From the NCBI GenBank assembly GCA_950295325.1, contig OX485806.1:17422001-17486000 (forward strand): a stretch of 64,000 bases of DNA. The letters are read 5' to 3'. Made by a program: the position numbers and the translations under genes. Source of the stretch: Polytrichum commune (taxonomy: Eukaryota; Streptophyta; Polytrichopsida; Polytrichales; Polytrichaceae). Positions 34,239-46,292 of this stretch are shown one piece after another. Position 1 is the first letter of the stretch; every line of letters starts with the position of its first letter. The notes under the pieces were generated by a model that had not been told where the DNA came from, did no database searches, and was given only the letters and a program-made list of their open reading frames with translations.

Positions 34239-36826
34239 TCAGGCCGTTGATTCTATTTCCTTCTTGGTATCTGCCTCTACACTCCCTCCATCCTCGGGGC
34301 TTGAGGCAATCTGCCCGGCAGCACCATTGCCGGTGTAAGCTGCGATGACTTGACCGCCTTCGGGAGGTGGGGGAAGCATTTTCAGAATCTCAGGTTGGCC
34401 TGCATCTTGCACAGAGGCATCACGGCTTCCTATCGGAACTGGCTGATGAGTGGTCAGCTCATGGGCTTGATTATCTATTATTGCCTTGGCGCCCTTGTTG
34501 TGAGGTGTTCCCAGTTTACCCTGCCGATACAGATTCTCCAACTGATGGAAGTAAGGGCAGGTTTTGGCGTTCTCCGGCCGTTTCTTGTTGCTCTCCTTCG
34601 TCTTCTTGAAGTACTTGTTGATGTTTTCCCACTTCTCTTTACACCTTTTTGAGTTGCGGTTGTATCCCAAGCACGCCATTCCTGTGCTAATCTCCTCCCA
34701 TAGTGGACCCTTGGGCCCTGCCTCTTGAAATCTGGGTTCCATTTCACTCCGCAACCTTATAAGGGCGTGTACCTCAGGCTTCGGCCACCTTGAGCTTGTG
34801 GGGTCGAAGGACCCATCGACCTTCGACTCAGGTTCCTCAAATGTGGTGCTTGGTGGCAGAGGAGGAGGGTTAGGCTTGGGACTAGCAATCGGTGTCGCAG
34901 TAATTGTCGGTTGCTGGTGAACAACTGGAACTGAAACTGGAACTACTGGAACTGGAACTACTGGTAAGCTCGGTATAGCAATGGGTGATACAGAGACATG
35001 AGTAGTCACGGGTGGAGGGTTAGGAGGGGGAGGATGCGGGAGCTGGAAGGTCTGACCAGCTACTTTCTGTAGAAACGCAACCAAGACAGCTTCCCTAGAT
35101 GCGGCACGAGCACGCTCTTCATTACGAAGCTCGTTCTCTCGTTTCACAAGTTCCATTTCCTGCCTTCTCCAAGCCTCCTCCCTCACCTGCCTCTCTTGCT
35201 CGCGCCGTTGTAACGAATTCAAAAATTCGTGCTGCATGGCCTCCAGTCGGCTCATCAGCTTCTTCACCAGCGACTCCATGAATTCCTTCTTCGAGCTCCC
35301 AGGCTTCTCATCATCTAGACGCTTCCTTTTCTTGTTGGTACCTTGCTTGTCTCCCTCCCCACCCGCCGTGGGCTCCTCGTAGTCATCTTCCGATGAGTCG
35401 GAGATTGTGGCGCATGTGCTCACCTCCGAAGGCCATTGCGCAGCATGGACACCGTTGGTGGTTGGCACGGCGATTGTTGGCACAGCAGATCCTGTTGTTA
35501 GTAGAAGCCGAGCTCCACCGGCATTAGCTTCCGCTTGTGCTGCAGCCTGCTGGCTACCATAGAGCTTTTCCAGCTCACTGAAGAACCGATAACTCTTACC
35601 GTCCTGCCTCCCTGCCCTTCCATCCTTAGTCTTTTTATAATACTTGTGAACATTCTCAAACTTTTCCTTGCATTTCTTAGCGCTCCTCTGGTACCCAAGC
35701 TCCGCAAGTTTCCTGCAACCATGAAAACCCTACCCAATCAAATCAATTCCACGCCTCTCGCCTTAACATCGATTGCATTCCCACCACTGTTTATGTTAAA
35801 TGAATGACTGGTGCATCGATTTTGGAGTCTTTCTTCCATTTCCTAACGACTTAGAAACCATCACGAGCACCGGTGACCCACGATTCAGTTTTTTGAAAAG
35901 GAATTTCAGAAGCTCAAGAAAACGAAAGGTGAGCCGGTTAGACAGGCGAATATATATATATAGAGCAGCAAGCCACTCTCGATAGACATCATCACCACAC
36001 TTGATTCTCATGCCAATACTTGGGGGTAAAGTGAACAAACATCGGGGTACAGTACTTCGTGGACAATCACGTACCGCGAGAGCTCTTCCCAGAGCGGCCC
36101 TTTAAGACCCGAGTCTCGGAAGTTCGCATCCATGTCCGAGCGCAGTTTGATGAGTGCGAGTGTCTCCTGCCGGGGCCACCGGCTGCCACTCGCACTTGCA
36201 CTCCTACCCTCGTCCTCCATCTCCTCATCGTCATGCTCTACCGTGACTACCTGTTTGCTATTATGCGTCGGTGATGGTCGGCTGCCCACCGGTGAAGGGT
36301 CTTCAGGCGAATCGGGTCCACCACCTAATCCCAATTGTTGCACCATCTGATGGGGCGCTTGCTTTTGAGCCTGAGCCTGACCCTGTGCCTGTGCAGCTTG
36401 CTGTGATGTGTGTTGATGGACTTGCTGATGAGGAGCTGGAGAAGGCTGGTGCTGATGCTGCTGCTGCTGCGTCTGATGATGATGCGGGTGCTGGCCATGC
36501 TGATGCTGCGGGACGTGCGGTGCGTGAGCAGCATGAGGAGACAGCGTCTGATGAGGTTGCGGTTGTTGCTGCTGGTGGGGATGCAAGCTAGGGTGGGGTT
36601 GGTGCCCAGGATGCGGTCCATGGAGGTGCTGGTGGTGATGCTGCGCTTGTTGTTGATGGGAATGTTGATGCTGGGGATGGTGTTCCGCATGCCGGTTGTG
36701 CACAGCTGCCGAAGGCGACAAGGCCGACATGTTGTCATGCGATATTGCGAAGATGTGTTGTGGGGGAGGTCGGCCGACCACGTACTGTGGTTGCTCAGGA
36801 ACACCATACTGCCCCCTACTTTGCAT
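34239..36826 (-). CDS. GT-2-like trihelix transcription factor (two DNA-binding domains), 2 exons
   Basis: Exon 1 is 36075-36826 and exon 2 is 34239-35712, joined in phase 2 across a 362-bp GT-AG intron, giving about 741 aa. Residues 43-165 are rich in His, Gln and Pro. An acidic patch (about 200-208) precedes trihelix 1 (about 216-302, with WPRQET and NVHKYYKKTK). KKRKR (378-382) is a probable nuclear localisation signal. A long charged coiled coil (391-467) is followed by a Pro/Val-rich linker and trihelix 2 (559-645, WPKPEV and NINKYFKKTK). Two trihelices around a central coiled coil define the GT-2/GTL1/DF1/PTL class, nuclear regulators that bind GT elements. The intron splits trihelix 1 after WEELSR. 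The start is the first in-frame ATG. Which member of the class it is cannot be told. Confidence 0.93.
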
Positions 36827-38300
36827 CTTCGTCGCCAGCCTCCGCTGCCACCCTCTACAGTCTCACTGCAATTCGGGATTCCCACCACACTCTCACATAG
36901 CGTAGTAAAGCATGTGGTTCGCCGCCATTGCGAAACCAAAGAAAAAAGCACAAAAGAAAACCAAATAATAGAAGAAACAACTAAACTCTTGAGCTAGCTG
37001 ATCAGTATGTTCAGTCGGACCGAGTGCCTGGCGAATCTAGCACGGCACTGCTTAGGAATGAATAACGGTGTGCGATACATCAACGCCGAAGCGCGCGATA
37101 CATGAGCACCCCGATTCCTGTTCGCCACGCCACCTGCAACCTGCTCTCACTCTCGCCGACGCTCCCTGCGAATTGCCCAACAAGCTGGGTGCGTGCGATC
37201 CACCCGCTGCGGCGCTGGCTGTCGCGAAGATTGGTGAAGCAGCATGAGCCTGCGATGGATGCAACAGTGCGGCAGATGGTAAGCTGGCCGATTGCTTATT
37301 CTCGAGGGGATGCTGTCTGCTGTGCCCCTTCAAGGTGAGCTTTGGGGTCCCTCCCCCCTCCTCCCCTCCCGAAGGCCCCCGGCCTTTCAACATCTTCCTT
37401 CCTGGCCTGGCTACCTGTCTGGTGGGTCAGTCCCGTGACCTTTCACCCCTGTCCATCCTCCTCCGCGCCTGCCACCACCCCAGTAACTCCCCCCCCTCCT
37501 CTCCATCCTCCTCCCCGGTGGCCCACGGATCATTCGCGGTGTATACAGTGTATGTAAACTCCTCATCCGTTGGCAAGGTGAGGTGAAAACGCCGCACTGA
37601 ATCGGCTTCATAGTCTGGAAACAACTATTCTTCGAGTATTTGACTCCCAAAATGGCATCGTAGACCCTGAATTAGTCTAACGGATTCCAGTCGGTGTGAA
37701 CCGGCCCTCAATCAAGCTTGTAGGGGACTTACTTGCTTGCTTTTACCAACGAACCCCTACCCCCCTCCCCTTTGATTTCACCTTGTCAATCCCTCCTCCT
37801 CTTCACCCCACTCTCTTTCAAAACTTTGGCCTTTTGTTTTTCCCTGTTCTTTGTTATTATTCCATGGGGGGCTCCATCTACGTGACAAGAAACAGAACAC
37901 ATGCACTACCCATGGTGCAGTCCACTGGTGAGAAACCCAGGGGAACGTCCTTGGGATCGACCTTACCAACAAATACCGTCCCTGCCCCGCGGCCTCAATT
38001 ATTGTAAAGCCCTCCCCTCGTGGCTTCCCCTACGCAATAATCCTCATTTCCCATCCCAAGAACTCCTCGCCCTTTCACCCTGGTCAATTCTCCTCTTCCT
38101 CCGCTTTACCTCCTCACTTTTGTCTACCCCATGGTCGTGTGAGAACTTAGGCTCACCTTGTTCAAGCCAAGCCCCCCCAGAAGCCCCTCATCCACCAACC
38201 ACCGCTTCTTACCTTTCTAGACTAATTCAAGGCTTAGAGTCCAAGGTTTTTCTTCCCCTTATTTATTCTAGTAGCCTGCAATCATTCTAAAGGTTAAAGA
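36827..38300. promoter_or_regulatory. GC-rich upstream region of the trihelix gene
   Basis: Compared with the surroundings, 37020-37600 is notably GC-rich and holds long pyrimidine/CCT-rich stretches, fitting a promoter and 5' UTR of the divergent minus-strand gene. Overlapping frames on both strands (for example 37052-37393 minus and 37335-37586 plus) are typical of GC-rich non-coding DNA and show no domain. Transcription start not determinable. Confidence 0.4.
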
Positions 38301-39439
38301 TTACAGCATCTGTCCACATGATAGTGCAAACTAACTGTGCAAAGTTTGATTGTTGATTCTGTGATTCAAATAGTAATCACAGCCCATTGACCACCATACA
38401 TTCACTCATTTAAGCATGGGTGAAAACGTTGATTACTATGTAGAGCCCAGAGCTTATCATGTTTAGATAAATAAATACCTAAGTTGGGGTTATAGACCCC
38501 TAATTAAGCTAGTGAACTTGAATTTTGGTTGATTCAAGAGTAAACGCATAGGGATCAGACATTTGCCACACTCCTGATGATAGATTTGGAGAAACAAAAT
38601 CGTTCGACCCCGCGCCGGGGTTTGGAGGGGAAGATACACTCAAATACACATCCAGCAATGAGGAGCACCATACAACCTACAAACTACCGATTAAAAGCCA
38701 CCCACACCACCCTCACAAACTAGGCAGTCTCAATGCATCACAACTTCATTCACATGTGGTTCGTCTTACTGTGCTAATATAAGCAAGAAGCATGTATGAA
38801 ATTGCTCATACTAATTATCCACTAGTGCAAAATAAAACCATGACTTTGTGGGGCACAATGTGTTGAGAATTTGTTGTTGGGAACAATTTTATTCATTTTT
38901 GGCAGAACATGAAGGTTTGATGAAAGTAGCTCATTTTCTCAAATGCATCATCTTGTACCATTATGAGGTATTGTTCTCGGCTCCTAAATTGTCTTCAAAA
39001 TACATTCATAATACACCAGCGTCCCACTTTGGAATTCCAATTCATGCAACTTTATACCATGGGGGTGCGATAACAACTTCTTCCTCCTAAGCTCATTGCG
39101 AATCCAATTCAATCAGGTGCAATTCCACTAAATCAAGGCCTTCGACTCTTATTTAGTGTTTGGTTTCTTTCTTTTAAACTCCACACCCTGTATAATGTTT
39201 CTCTGCATTTGGATAAACAATTGCAAACGATACCAAGGGAGAGAGTTAAAAAAATGCTTGATTAATATGGAAAGCCCATCAATTATTATTTTAAACTAAA
39301 CCAACCCCTATAGCACGGATTAGAGACCCCCAGTTTAGTCTGGATATATATAAGCCATAAACCTATAGCAAGCAAATTTTTATCACCCGCCTCGCTAGGT
39401 GTTGTGGGCCTAAACCCCATTTGTGCCCTCTGCAACGGT
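38301..39439. other. Intergenic, no gene seen
   Basis: AT-rich. No gene, RNA gene or clear repeat recognised. Confidence 0.5.
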
Positions 39440-39655
39440 AGATCAATCATCCCAATTAGTGCATGTTACTATTCGGGAGTTACGCAATGCTATAACTATT
39501 TACTGAGAATGGAATGTTTTACCAAGAAAAAACCATCATGTTTCTATAATGTCCAAACAACCTACTTGTTTAACAATTGACCTCTTGAGTACAACGTTTT
39601 TTGTACTGCATCATTCCGAATAGTAACACACACTAATTAGGGTAATCGGTGTAGT
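39440..39655. mobile_element. MITE family B, copy 2
   Basis: Left ATCATCCCAATTAGTGCATG and right the complement of ATTACCCTAATTAGTGTGTG form imperfect terminal inverted repeats. The inner part matches 4504-4731 and 46293-46519. Confidence 0.7.
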
Positions 39656-39667
39656 TTTCAATCGTGA

Positions 39668-39708
39668 CCCCCCCCCCCCACCCACCCCCACACACACACA
39701 CACACACA
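39668..39708. repeat. C-run and CA microsatellite
   Basis: A run of C interrupted by A passes into about nine CA units. Confidence 0.9.
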
Positions 39709-40209
39709 TTTGCATCCCGATTTACCCCAAAATCTTTCCGGTAGTAAATGAATTTACGCATGGCCACTTAAGTTACCCCACTGCATGCACCAAACAAAGT
39801 TGATGAGTTGAAGGCAGGCAGGCCCCTTCATCACCCGACTGACAACTGCCTGAAGATGATATCGGCCCCTGCCCCACAGCTTCCCAAATATTCCGCAAAC
39901 AAACACTGGACAGCGAAAGGGAATACCAGTCTGTGAACTAAGCCAAAACACCACCCTACCCCTTGCTATTATTCTGGCTACACACATGTAACCCTCAAGA
40001 CTTTTTCCTACTGCCAGGGTACCCAATTGCAATGCAGGCCAGGCTCCGGACTCATCTCATCACTCACTCATTTGGCCAGCCTCTGCAGCTAAATTGCATG
40101 CAGGGCTCGGGCTTCGTAGTATAATAGCGGTGTCTAGGTAAGGTTAAAAAAAATTAAAAAAATTAAAATGAAAACGGGCTCCAGTAGGAAAAACAGCCCC
40201 TACAGTCTG
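39709..40209. other. Intergenic, no gene seen
   Basis: A 92-codon minus-strand frame (39754-40032) shows no recognisable domain. Confidence 0.45.
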
Positions 40210-40452
40210 CAAGAGGGAAGTTATCGCATGCTTTAAGCGTGCCTCTCATTCATCCACCATAAAGGCCTTGAATAGTTTGCGGCCTGGATGATAGTTTGGT
40301 TAGTTGATTTGACATCAATATTAGCTTCAGAAACCCTGAATTAGTCTAGACCAAGTCATTTGAGATGAATCGGTTATGAATCTAGAGAGAGGTCAAGTTT
40401 AATTTGTGTTGGATGGATGAGAGGTATGTTCATATGCTATAGTTTTACTCAC
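40210..40452. mobile_element. MITE family D, copy 2
   Basis: Shares CTCTCATTCATCCA, GTTGATTTGACATCA and GTTGGATGGATGAGAGGTA with 13720-13952. Ends are more diverged than in the intronic copy. Confidence 0.65.
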
Positions 40453-40520
40453 TTCAATCATTAGGGTAGAGTTTTCATAGTTGCTACACTCCTTTTCTTC
40501 AATGTGGAAACTAGAATAAT

Positions 40521-40548
40521 GTGGGGTGGGGGGTGGGGTGGGGGTGGG
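40521..40548 (+). other. Potential G-quadruplex motif
   Basis: Five runs of three or more G separated by single T bases within 28 bases, well above the minimum for an intramolecular four-stranded fold with one-base loops. Confidence 0.75.
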
Positions 40549-41760
40549 ATATATGTTTTCCAAGCATAAGTGCTTGAAACTACATAATTGTCAAAGAATG
40601 ATTGGCTTCTAAAATAATATGTGGATAGAAGTCTATTGGTTAACGTTTTAAAATGATGAAAGTGTATTATGAGGAAGGGTGAAAAAGTCTGAGAAACATT
40701 GGAATTATTGTAAAGTAATCATGTGTTTTAAGGAAATCTAAACCCTCTTAATAGGTTTTGGAGGTGAATTCAAGTTTGTAGGGGATTCTACTATGGGCAT
40801 GTAAGTCGTGCAGTCTATACATGGACCCTTCTTGAGCCATGTAATAATAAGAGGGTGACATCAACTTGGCCTATTGGAGGATATCTACTTTAACCCCTAT
40901 ATACCCAAGAAGCCAAAAAGTGATTGCGAGCATCTTTCAAAGATATCTCTCTCAAGGCAATTTTTGTTTTTTCTTTGTTTTTTCTTTCTTCTTCTTTTTT
41001 TTTTTTTTTTTTTTTTTTTTGCACCTTGACATAATAAAGTTTTGCATCGTCTAGAGCAACCGGATCAAAATTTAATATTAATGACTCTAAGATATGGACT
41101 TTGAAGTGGTCAGAACCCTTACTTTTCTAGTACGCGTTTTTTGAGAAGTGCTCCTTTGTTGCGTCCTTTCAATCTTTGCTTCTCTTTTGCACCCATGAAC
41201 ATGGTTTGTATCCCAACGCAGGGGCTTTCTTTCACCTTTGTTTGTAACAAAAACTAGTTATTTTGGGAAGGTAACAATATTTTTGAAATGAATATTTTTG
41301 GTTTTTCCCCACCAAATTATGCCGCTCAAACTTATAGCCAATCATATCAAAGAACAAGTAGTTTTGATAAATTTTGAGATCTCATTATTTTTGAAAGGAA
41401 AATGCTTGTAAAATGATTTGGTGGATACCAAAGGAAGAGATCCATATTCCAACCGCATTGCTGTGATTTAAATATAACTCCCTAAAACTTCCTCTTGTAT
41501 GCCACCACAAAATAAAGTTTATAATTTGTACTTTATACTACATCTTTGATTCAAGCTTAAATCCCCATGCTTTTAAGGGTTAAGAGCTCGAACTCCAAAT
41601 CGGGCCTAAACTGAAGAATACTCTCTTCTTCTGGACCCAAAACTCCATCTTCATTGGATTCTTTATTAATAAAGGATATTAAACTCAAAAAAATTAGAAG
41701 ATTCTCTACAACTCATGATTCAAAGCTCCCTTTTGCCACTTTATATATAAGTTCATTGTA
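40549..41760. other. Intergenic with T-run
   Basis: No gene recognised. A run of about 27 T lies at 40994-41020. Confidence 0.5.
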
Positions 41761-42746
41761 TAGTCAAGACTCTATAACTGTTACTCCTATAAGCGTTATA
41801 ATTTCATATATGTTAAGAAAATTTTACTCCCCTATAAAAACACAATTGGTAAGACTAGTGAGTGTTATGTGTTAAGTGTTATAACATGCTCTACTCCCTT
41901 CTTTGTTAATTGCATCTTTATAAGTGTTAATTTTGAGAAAATCAAGGTAGTAATATTATGAGAGCATACATTTTAAACATGTAATCACATTTATCCCATA
42001 TTCTTTGCGAACAATTCAAAAATGTTGGAGGCACACGGGTGTTCTTTTGATCTTTATTGAGAGGGAGATAGAGGAAGCTAGGCGCTTGGTAGAGGTAGAT
42101 GAAGTTGCTACTCTACTTCATTAATTGATGTTGTTATCATCTGATGATGAGGTGGGGTGACGTGATGAATGCTCATGAATACCTCAATTATGAGATGGGG
42201 TTTGATTTTAACAACCCCTATGAATCTACCGATGAGGAATTTTTGGATATGTATTCCTCTAAACATCAAGAAATTGATGTTGATAAGGTTATGGTTGATG
42301 TGGTATAAGAAGTTGTAGGATTTAGTGTTGGTGAGCATTCCCTAGAGACTTTGAAGAAATACTCTGAACAATTACCAAATGATGTCCTATCACACATCAG
42401 GAGCATTCAAGGACTCCAGAAGGAAGTTTCATCTCATCATTTGTAAGCTTCTCGTCATACTACTATAGAGTCTTTCTTTCGGTTAGTTTAGTTGGAAGAA
42501 TCTCATCAAGTCAGTAATATATAGATTATTTCCTTCAATTAGTTTAGTTGAATTATGTATTATCATTTGTACTTTTATTTTTTATTTTTATAAAACATTA
42601 TGCTCTTCGATTTCAAAAAAATTAAGTGTTATTTCTACAAATGTTATTAATTATCGGTATGAATTTTATAAGTGTTACTTGTTATCATTCTACATATGTT
42701 ATTTTTTTGCTACTCCCGACCTGTAACATTTATAGAGTCTTGACTG
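41761..42746. mobile_element. Pogo/Lemi1-like Tc1-mariner element
   Basis: 986 bp flanked by TA (41759-41760 and 42747-42748). The inverted ends are TAGTCAAGACTCTATAACTG and, complemented from the right, CAGTCAAGACTCTATAAATG. CAGT..A..CTCTATAA termini with a TA target site are the known signature of plant pogo elements such as Lemi1. A decayed transposase-like frame lies inside (42144-42446). Confidence 0.75.
42144..42446 (+). pseudogene. Decayed C-terminal part of a pogo-type transposase (tentative)
   Basis: One frame reads for 100 codons with a single internal stop (42306-42308) and ends at TAA 42444-42446. It is acidic in the first half and ends in a helix-forming stretch with LETLKKYSEQLP and LQKEVSSHH, similar in style to the acidic and helical C-terminus of pogo/Tigger transposases. 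No DDE catalytic region survives, so the identification rests on the surrounding ends. Confidence 0.4.
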
Positions 42747-42748
42747 TA

Positions 42749-43159
42749 TAGTGCTTGCTCCGCCAAGAGCCAGTGTTTCTATCTCTCTATTGTAGTCCAA
42801 GTGACTTCTATTTATTTATTTTTGGGTCTAATTTAACGCCTAATTTGGGATTCAAATACCACTATTTAATCTTTCTAGGTTCCAACTAGAATGAATTAAC
42901 ATCAAACTTGGGAGGGCAAGTTTTTACCACGTCACTTGATCTAGGATTTATGCATGAATTTTGGACAATTCCAACCTCCATTATGACATACACATTTGAT
43001 GTTTTCGTACGCACAAGTACACATCCCTTACTATTTTGAGACAAGTGATTTGCCCAAATATACTTAAAGGTGAGATCTTACGATGAAACTGATTTTCCCA
43101 CGTAGGTTGAGTGTTGATTTATGCTTATTCATACCAATGCAATCATGTATATATTGGTC
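42749..43159. other. Intergenic, no gene seen
   Basis: AT-rich, nothing recognised. Confidence 0.5.
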
Positions 43160-43495
43160 CAACATCGGGGTGGACCTTGTGTGGGTCGATCGGACACCCA
43201 TATTTGAGTGGTATATGACAGGGCTTCTCATCAAGAACGGACACTTGAAATTTTAAAATAAAACATGTGCTACAACGAGATTGGACTATGTTCTCATAAT
43301 GTAGCCACCACATCTGGGTTCCATTATTAACACACATGGAAAAAGAACCAAAAAAAGAAACTTTTGCATTTCTCCACTTCTTCCATTGACAATCTTCGCG
43401 ACTCTTCGCCGCAATTGCTCAACGGGATGAGGCAGTCCCCGGTTGAATCCAATGGCCAACGTTATCCATGAGTTGGAAATGCCCACAATAGGGCC
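43160..43495 (-). repeat. Family E repeat, one arm, inverted
   Basis: Contains AAGAACGGACACTTGAAA, ACGAGATTGGACTATGT and the outer end TTGGAAATGCCCAC followed by AATAGGGCC, the same terminus as at 30255. Confidence 0.65.
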
Positions 43496-45049
43496 GAATA
43501 CCTTACATGGTACTTACGTTGCAAGCATCCACATGACCATGTTAGCTTATTATTCCCTCCTAGCTGGTTGCTGCTGCTTTTTGAGCTCCGAATTGGGGCC
43601 TGGGAATCTGGGAACCACCATGACTTTGGATAACTTAGCACTAGATCCACCCACCTACTATTACAAGCAAGCTTGCCTATTGTGGCCCTTGCGTCTGACT
43701 GCCGTTTGTAGTTCCCTTCCTCTTTTGTCCGGTAAAAGGTCGGTTCCATTGTATGTATCCATGAAACCTTCAGCGGTTTAAGGTTTAAGTTATCCCAGTG
43801 TTGTGGGGCTGGTACATACATACATACCACAACATTGCTCATGCCTTGATCACACCAAACTTTCCGTCCAGTTCCAGCCGTGAAATTGTTGGGGATTATG
43901 TTCAGAATTAGATGTTGGTCCACCACTTTTCACACTATTACAACCGGAGATGCCGATGGATGGTGTCTGAACTGTCCGGTGTGATTAGCCCCTCAGCCCA
44001 GCAGTAGATTAAAGGAATACAAACTCCGGATGTTGGAATCCCAGTGCTTCAGACGGAATTTGTAGTCAGGGTAGCTAAGCACAACTCATCAGCGGAGTGA
44101 TGTTATGACATCGTAGGTAGATGCATTGGGATATGAATAAGGAACATTGATAAGGAATCAAAGAACCTACCCCATGGGTTTCAAAATTGTAATACCAATC
44201 AATGGATGGTGAGAAACATCCGCTCGTTACAAATGAACCGGTGGAGTTTGAGAGATGATTGGTTGACGTTCAAGACTTCATGAAAATTACTGATCGTTAT
44301 GGAGGAATTCAAAGAGTATACCTCCGTTTAATAAATGCAAACCGAAAGATGTCAACATGTAGCTGGTTGGACTTGGAAACGCTAGGATGTCAACCCATTT
44401 TGCCCTAACATCTCCTTGGACACATGTATACCATTAGAATATTGAGATTTGGTGGGTATTCCAAGGTGAGAGAATCTTTGTACACCCAAGTTATTATTTG
44501 GGTCAATATTCTTCGAAACCAAATTGGTACTAGGGCGATTTTGCCTAGGTTTGAAGGTTTTTTTTGCATAGTACACACATCCGAATGGTATTGAGACAAA
44601 AATTTGGTCAAATACGCATACCTTGTTGGTATTCAAAATGTGAAATCCTCATTATGGATTTCCGAATGGTATTTGGAAAAAGAAATATCATTATGATACC
44701 AAACCAATAGTGTTTCATTGTTCCTTTCCCCCTTGTAACCACCATGTGTGGCATTGTGGTAGAGGATGCTAAAACCGTCACTTTAAGCATTGAGCATGTA
44801 TGCTATTTACTATATTTTAAGATGTTAAATATGTTCTCCTTGATAATTGATAGGGGATCCTTCCAACATACCAAAGTATGTCTTACTTGAATTCCGTAAG
44901 CAATAGTTATAAAGATTCAATGTTTTACTGGTAAACAATCCAAAACCAACATGGACACATGTTGCGAGGTGGTAGACATTCTCACAACCAATATGCAGTG
45001 ATTGTACATGATCTAAATTATTGGTTTTATGTCAGGTCTTGATTTCAGC
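43496..45049. other. Intergenic with one dispersed repeat (family H)
   Basis: The stretch at about 44215-44400 recurs at 50760-50960: shared words are CCGAAAGATGTCAACATGTA and AGTTTGAGA. A 154-codon minus-strand frame (43462-43926) overlaps a 112-codon plus-strand frame and neither has a recognisable domain. Confidence 0.5.
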
Positions 45050-45735
45050 ACCATCTGCCTTATCAAGTCACTCAATGTTAGACAATACGGTCACAAGTCG
45101 GGGTTATGATCAACGTTTGATAATTGGAATACGTGTTCAAAGTGCATAAGTCATTCTAGATCCAACAGTGAACACGATTGAGAAAACCTATTTGATGACT
45201 TAAAGTTTTTTTTTAAAATATATATATATGCTCTTTGACACCCTACTATAACTTTTGCTTCCCAAATTCGTTTTGAAATCTCGAAATCACAAGTTGGTGA
45301 CTCACAATTGCTAACTAGATGTGACAACTCCCGATCGGATCCAACCGCCGGAAGTGTCCATGTAACAACCACATAGCTTACATTTTAAGAGAGGAGCATC
45401 ATCTACCTTATCAAGTCACTTAACATTAGACAATATGGTCACACAAGTTGGGGTTGTGATCAACGTTTGATAATTGGAATACGTGTTCAAAGTGCATTAG
45501 TCATTCAAGATCCAACAGTGAACACAATTGAGAAAACCTATTTGATAACTTACAGTAAATAAAAAACAATCTGCACTTTGACATCCTCTAACTTTTGCTT
45601 CCCAACTCTGTTTTGACACCTCGAAATGATAAGTTGTGTGACTCACAATTGCTAACGAGATGTGACAACTCTTGATCGGATCCAACCTCCGGAAGTGTCC
45701 GTGAAGTTGAACGATACGATCACATAGCTCACACC
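45050..45735 (-). repeat. Tandem pair of family E arms, 360-bp offset
   Basis: Copy 1 (about 45050-45370) and copy 2 (about 45404-45735) both carry GATCAACGTTTGATAATTGG, GAGAAAACCTATTTGAT, ACTTTTGCTTCCCAA and GATCGGATCCAACC. They end in CCGGAAGTGTCC, the family terminus. They are the most alike pair in this family by eye, so the duplication is comparatively recent. Confidence 0.85.
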
Positions 45736-45740
45736 CGGAG

Positions 45741-46025
45741 ACGAGAGAGAGAGAAGAGAGAGAGAGAGAAAGCAAGGAAGCAGGTGGTAAGGTAGGAGGG
45801 AGCGAAGGGAGCAAATTAAAGCATCGTGACACCACCACCAACAGTACGTTGTCGAGTTGTCTCCGGCAGCGGAGGTGAACGGCTCCACACATTGGCCTTG
45901 GTGCCACACCTTTACTTTGGCAGTTAAGTAGTAGTCCAATATGCTTGAAATGGCGTGCTTCGAGCTCCATCGTCCGGCTGCCGGACTGCCTGCCCTGCCT
46001 GCCTCCCTGCCTGCCTGCCTGCTTG
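45741..46025. repeat. GA-rich and GCCT simple repeats
   Basis: A GA dinucleotide stretch (about 45741-45775) and a GCCT tetranucleotide array (about 45985-46022). Two overlapping minus-strand frames across them are low-complexity artefacts. Confidence 0.8.
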
Positions 46026-46196
46026 CAGAAATCGTTTGTTGCACATCTGTGGCGATATTTTGTTGCATCACCGGAGGAGGATGACTTGCTCCGTAATTAA
46101 GGTGCTGGGAGCAGGGGTTTAGGTTAATTAGGTGGTGGGTTGATTGTGGAGCCTCGTGTCAAGGTGCCAATGTAATGAAGTACGGCGCTAAACAAG

Positions 46197-46292
46197 CCCG
46201 ATTGATTAGTGTGGGTTATCATCTGGAGTTACACGTTGCTATATAACTTCTTGTTGTGAATCATATCATTGTTTGCGAGAACAAGACAAACA
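46197..46292. repeat. Partial MITE family B end
   Basis: GATTGATTAGTGTGGGTTAT and GGAGTTACACGTTGCTATA repeat the end motif of the neighbouring MITE in degraded form, suggesting nested or serial insertion. Confidence 0.45.

Noticed and set aside
35498-35737. 79-aa minus frame next to trihelix exon 2
   Set aside because: Different frame; the true exon frame across this stretch encodes the second half of trihelix 1.
36271-36997. Several plus-strand and alternative minus-strand frames over trihelix exon 1
   Set aside because: Shadows of the His/Gln-rich coding repeat; only the minus frame continues into a trihelix.
37052-37650. GC-rich frames as a separate gene
   Set aside because: Overlapping frames on both strands without motifs; better explained as promoter and 5' UTR of the trihelix gene.
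43443-43926. Overlapping 154-aa minus and 112-aa plus open frames
   Set aside because: No domain, no codon pattern, and frames on both strands; they overlap a family E repeat end.
45497-46071. Two long minus-strand frames
   Set aside because: They run through GA and GCCT simple repeats; length is an effect of low complexity.
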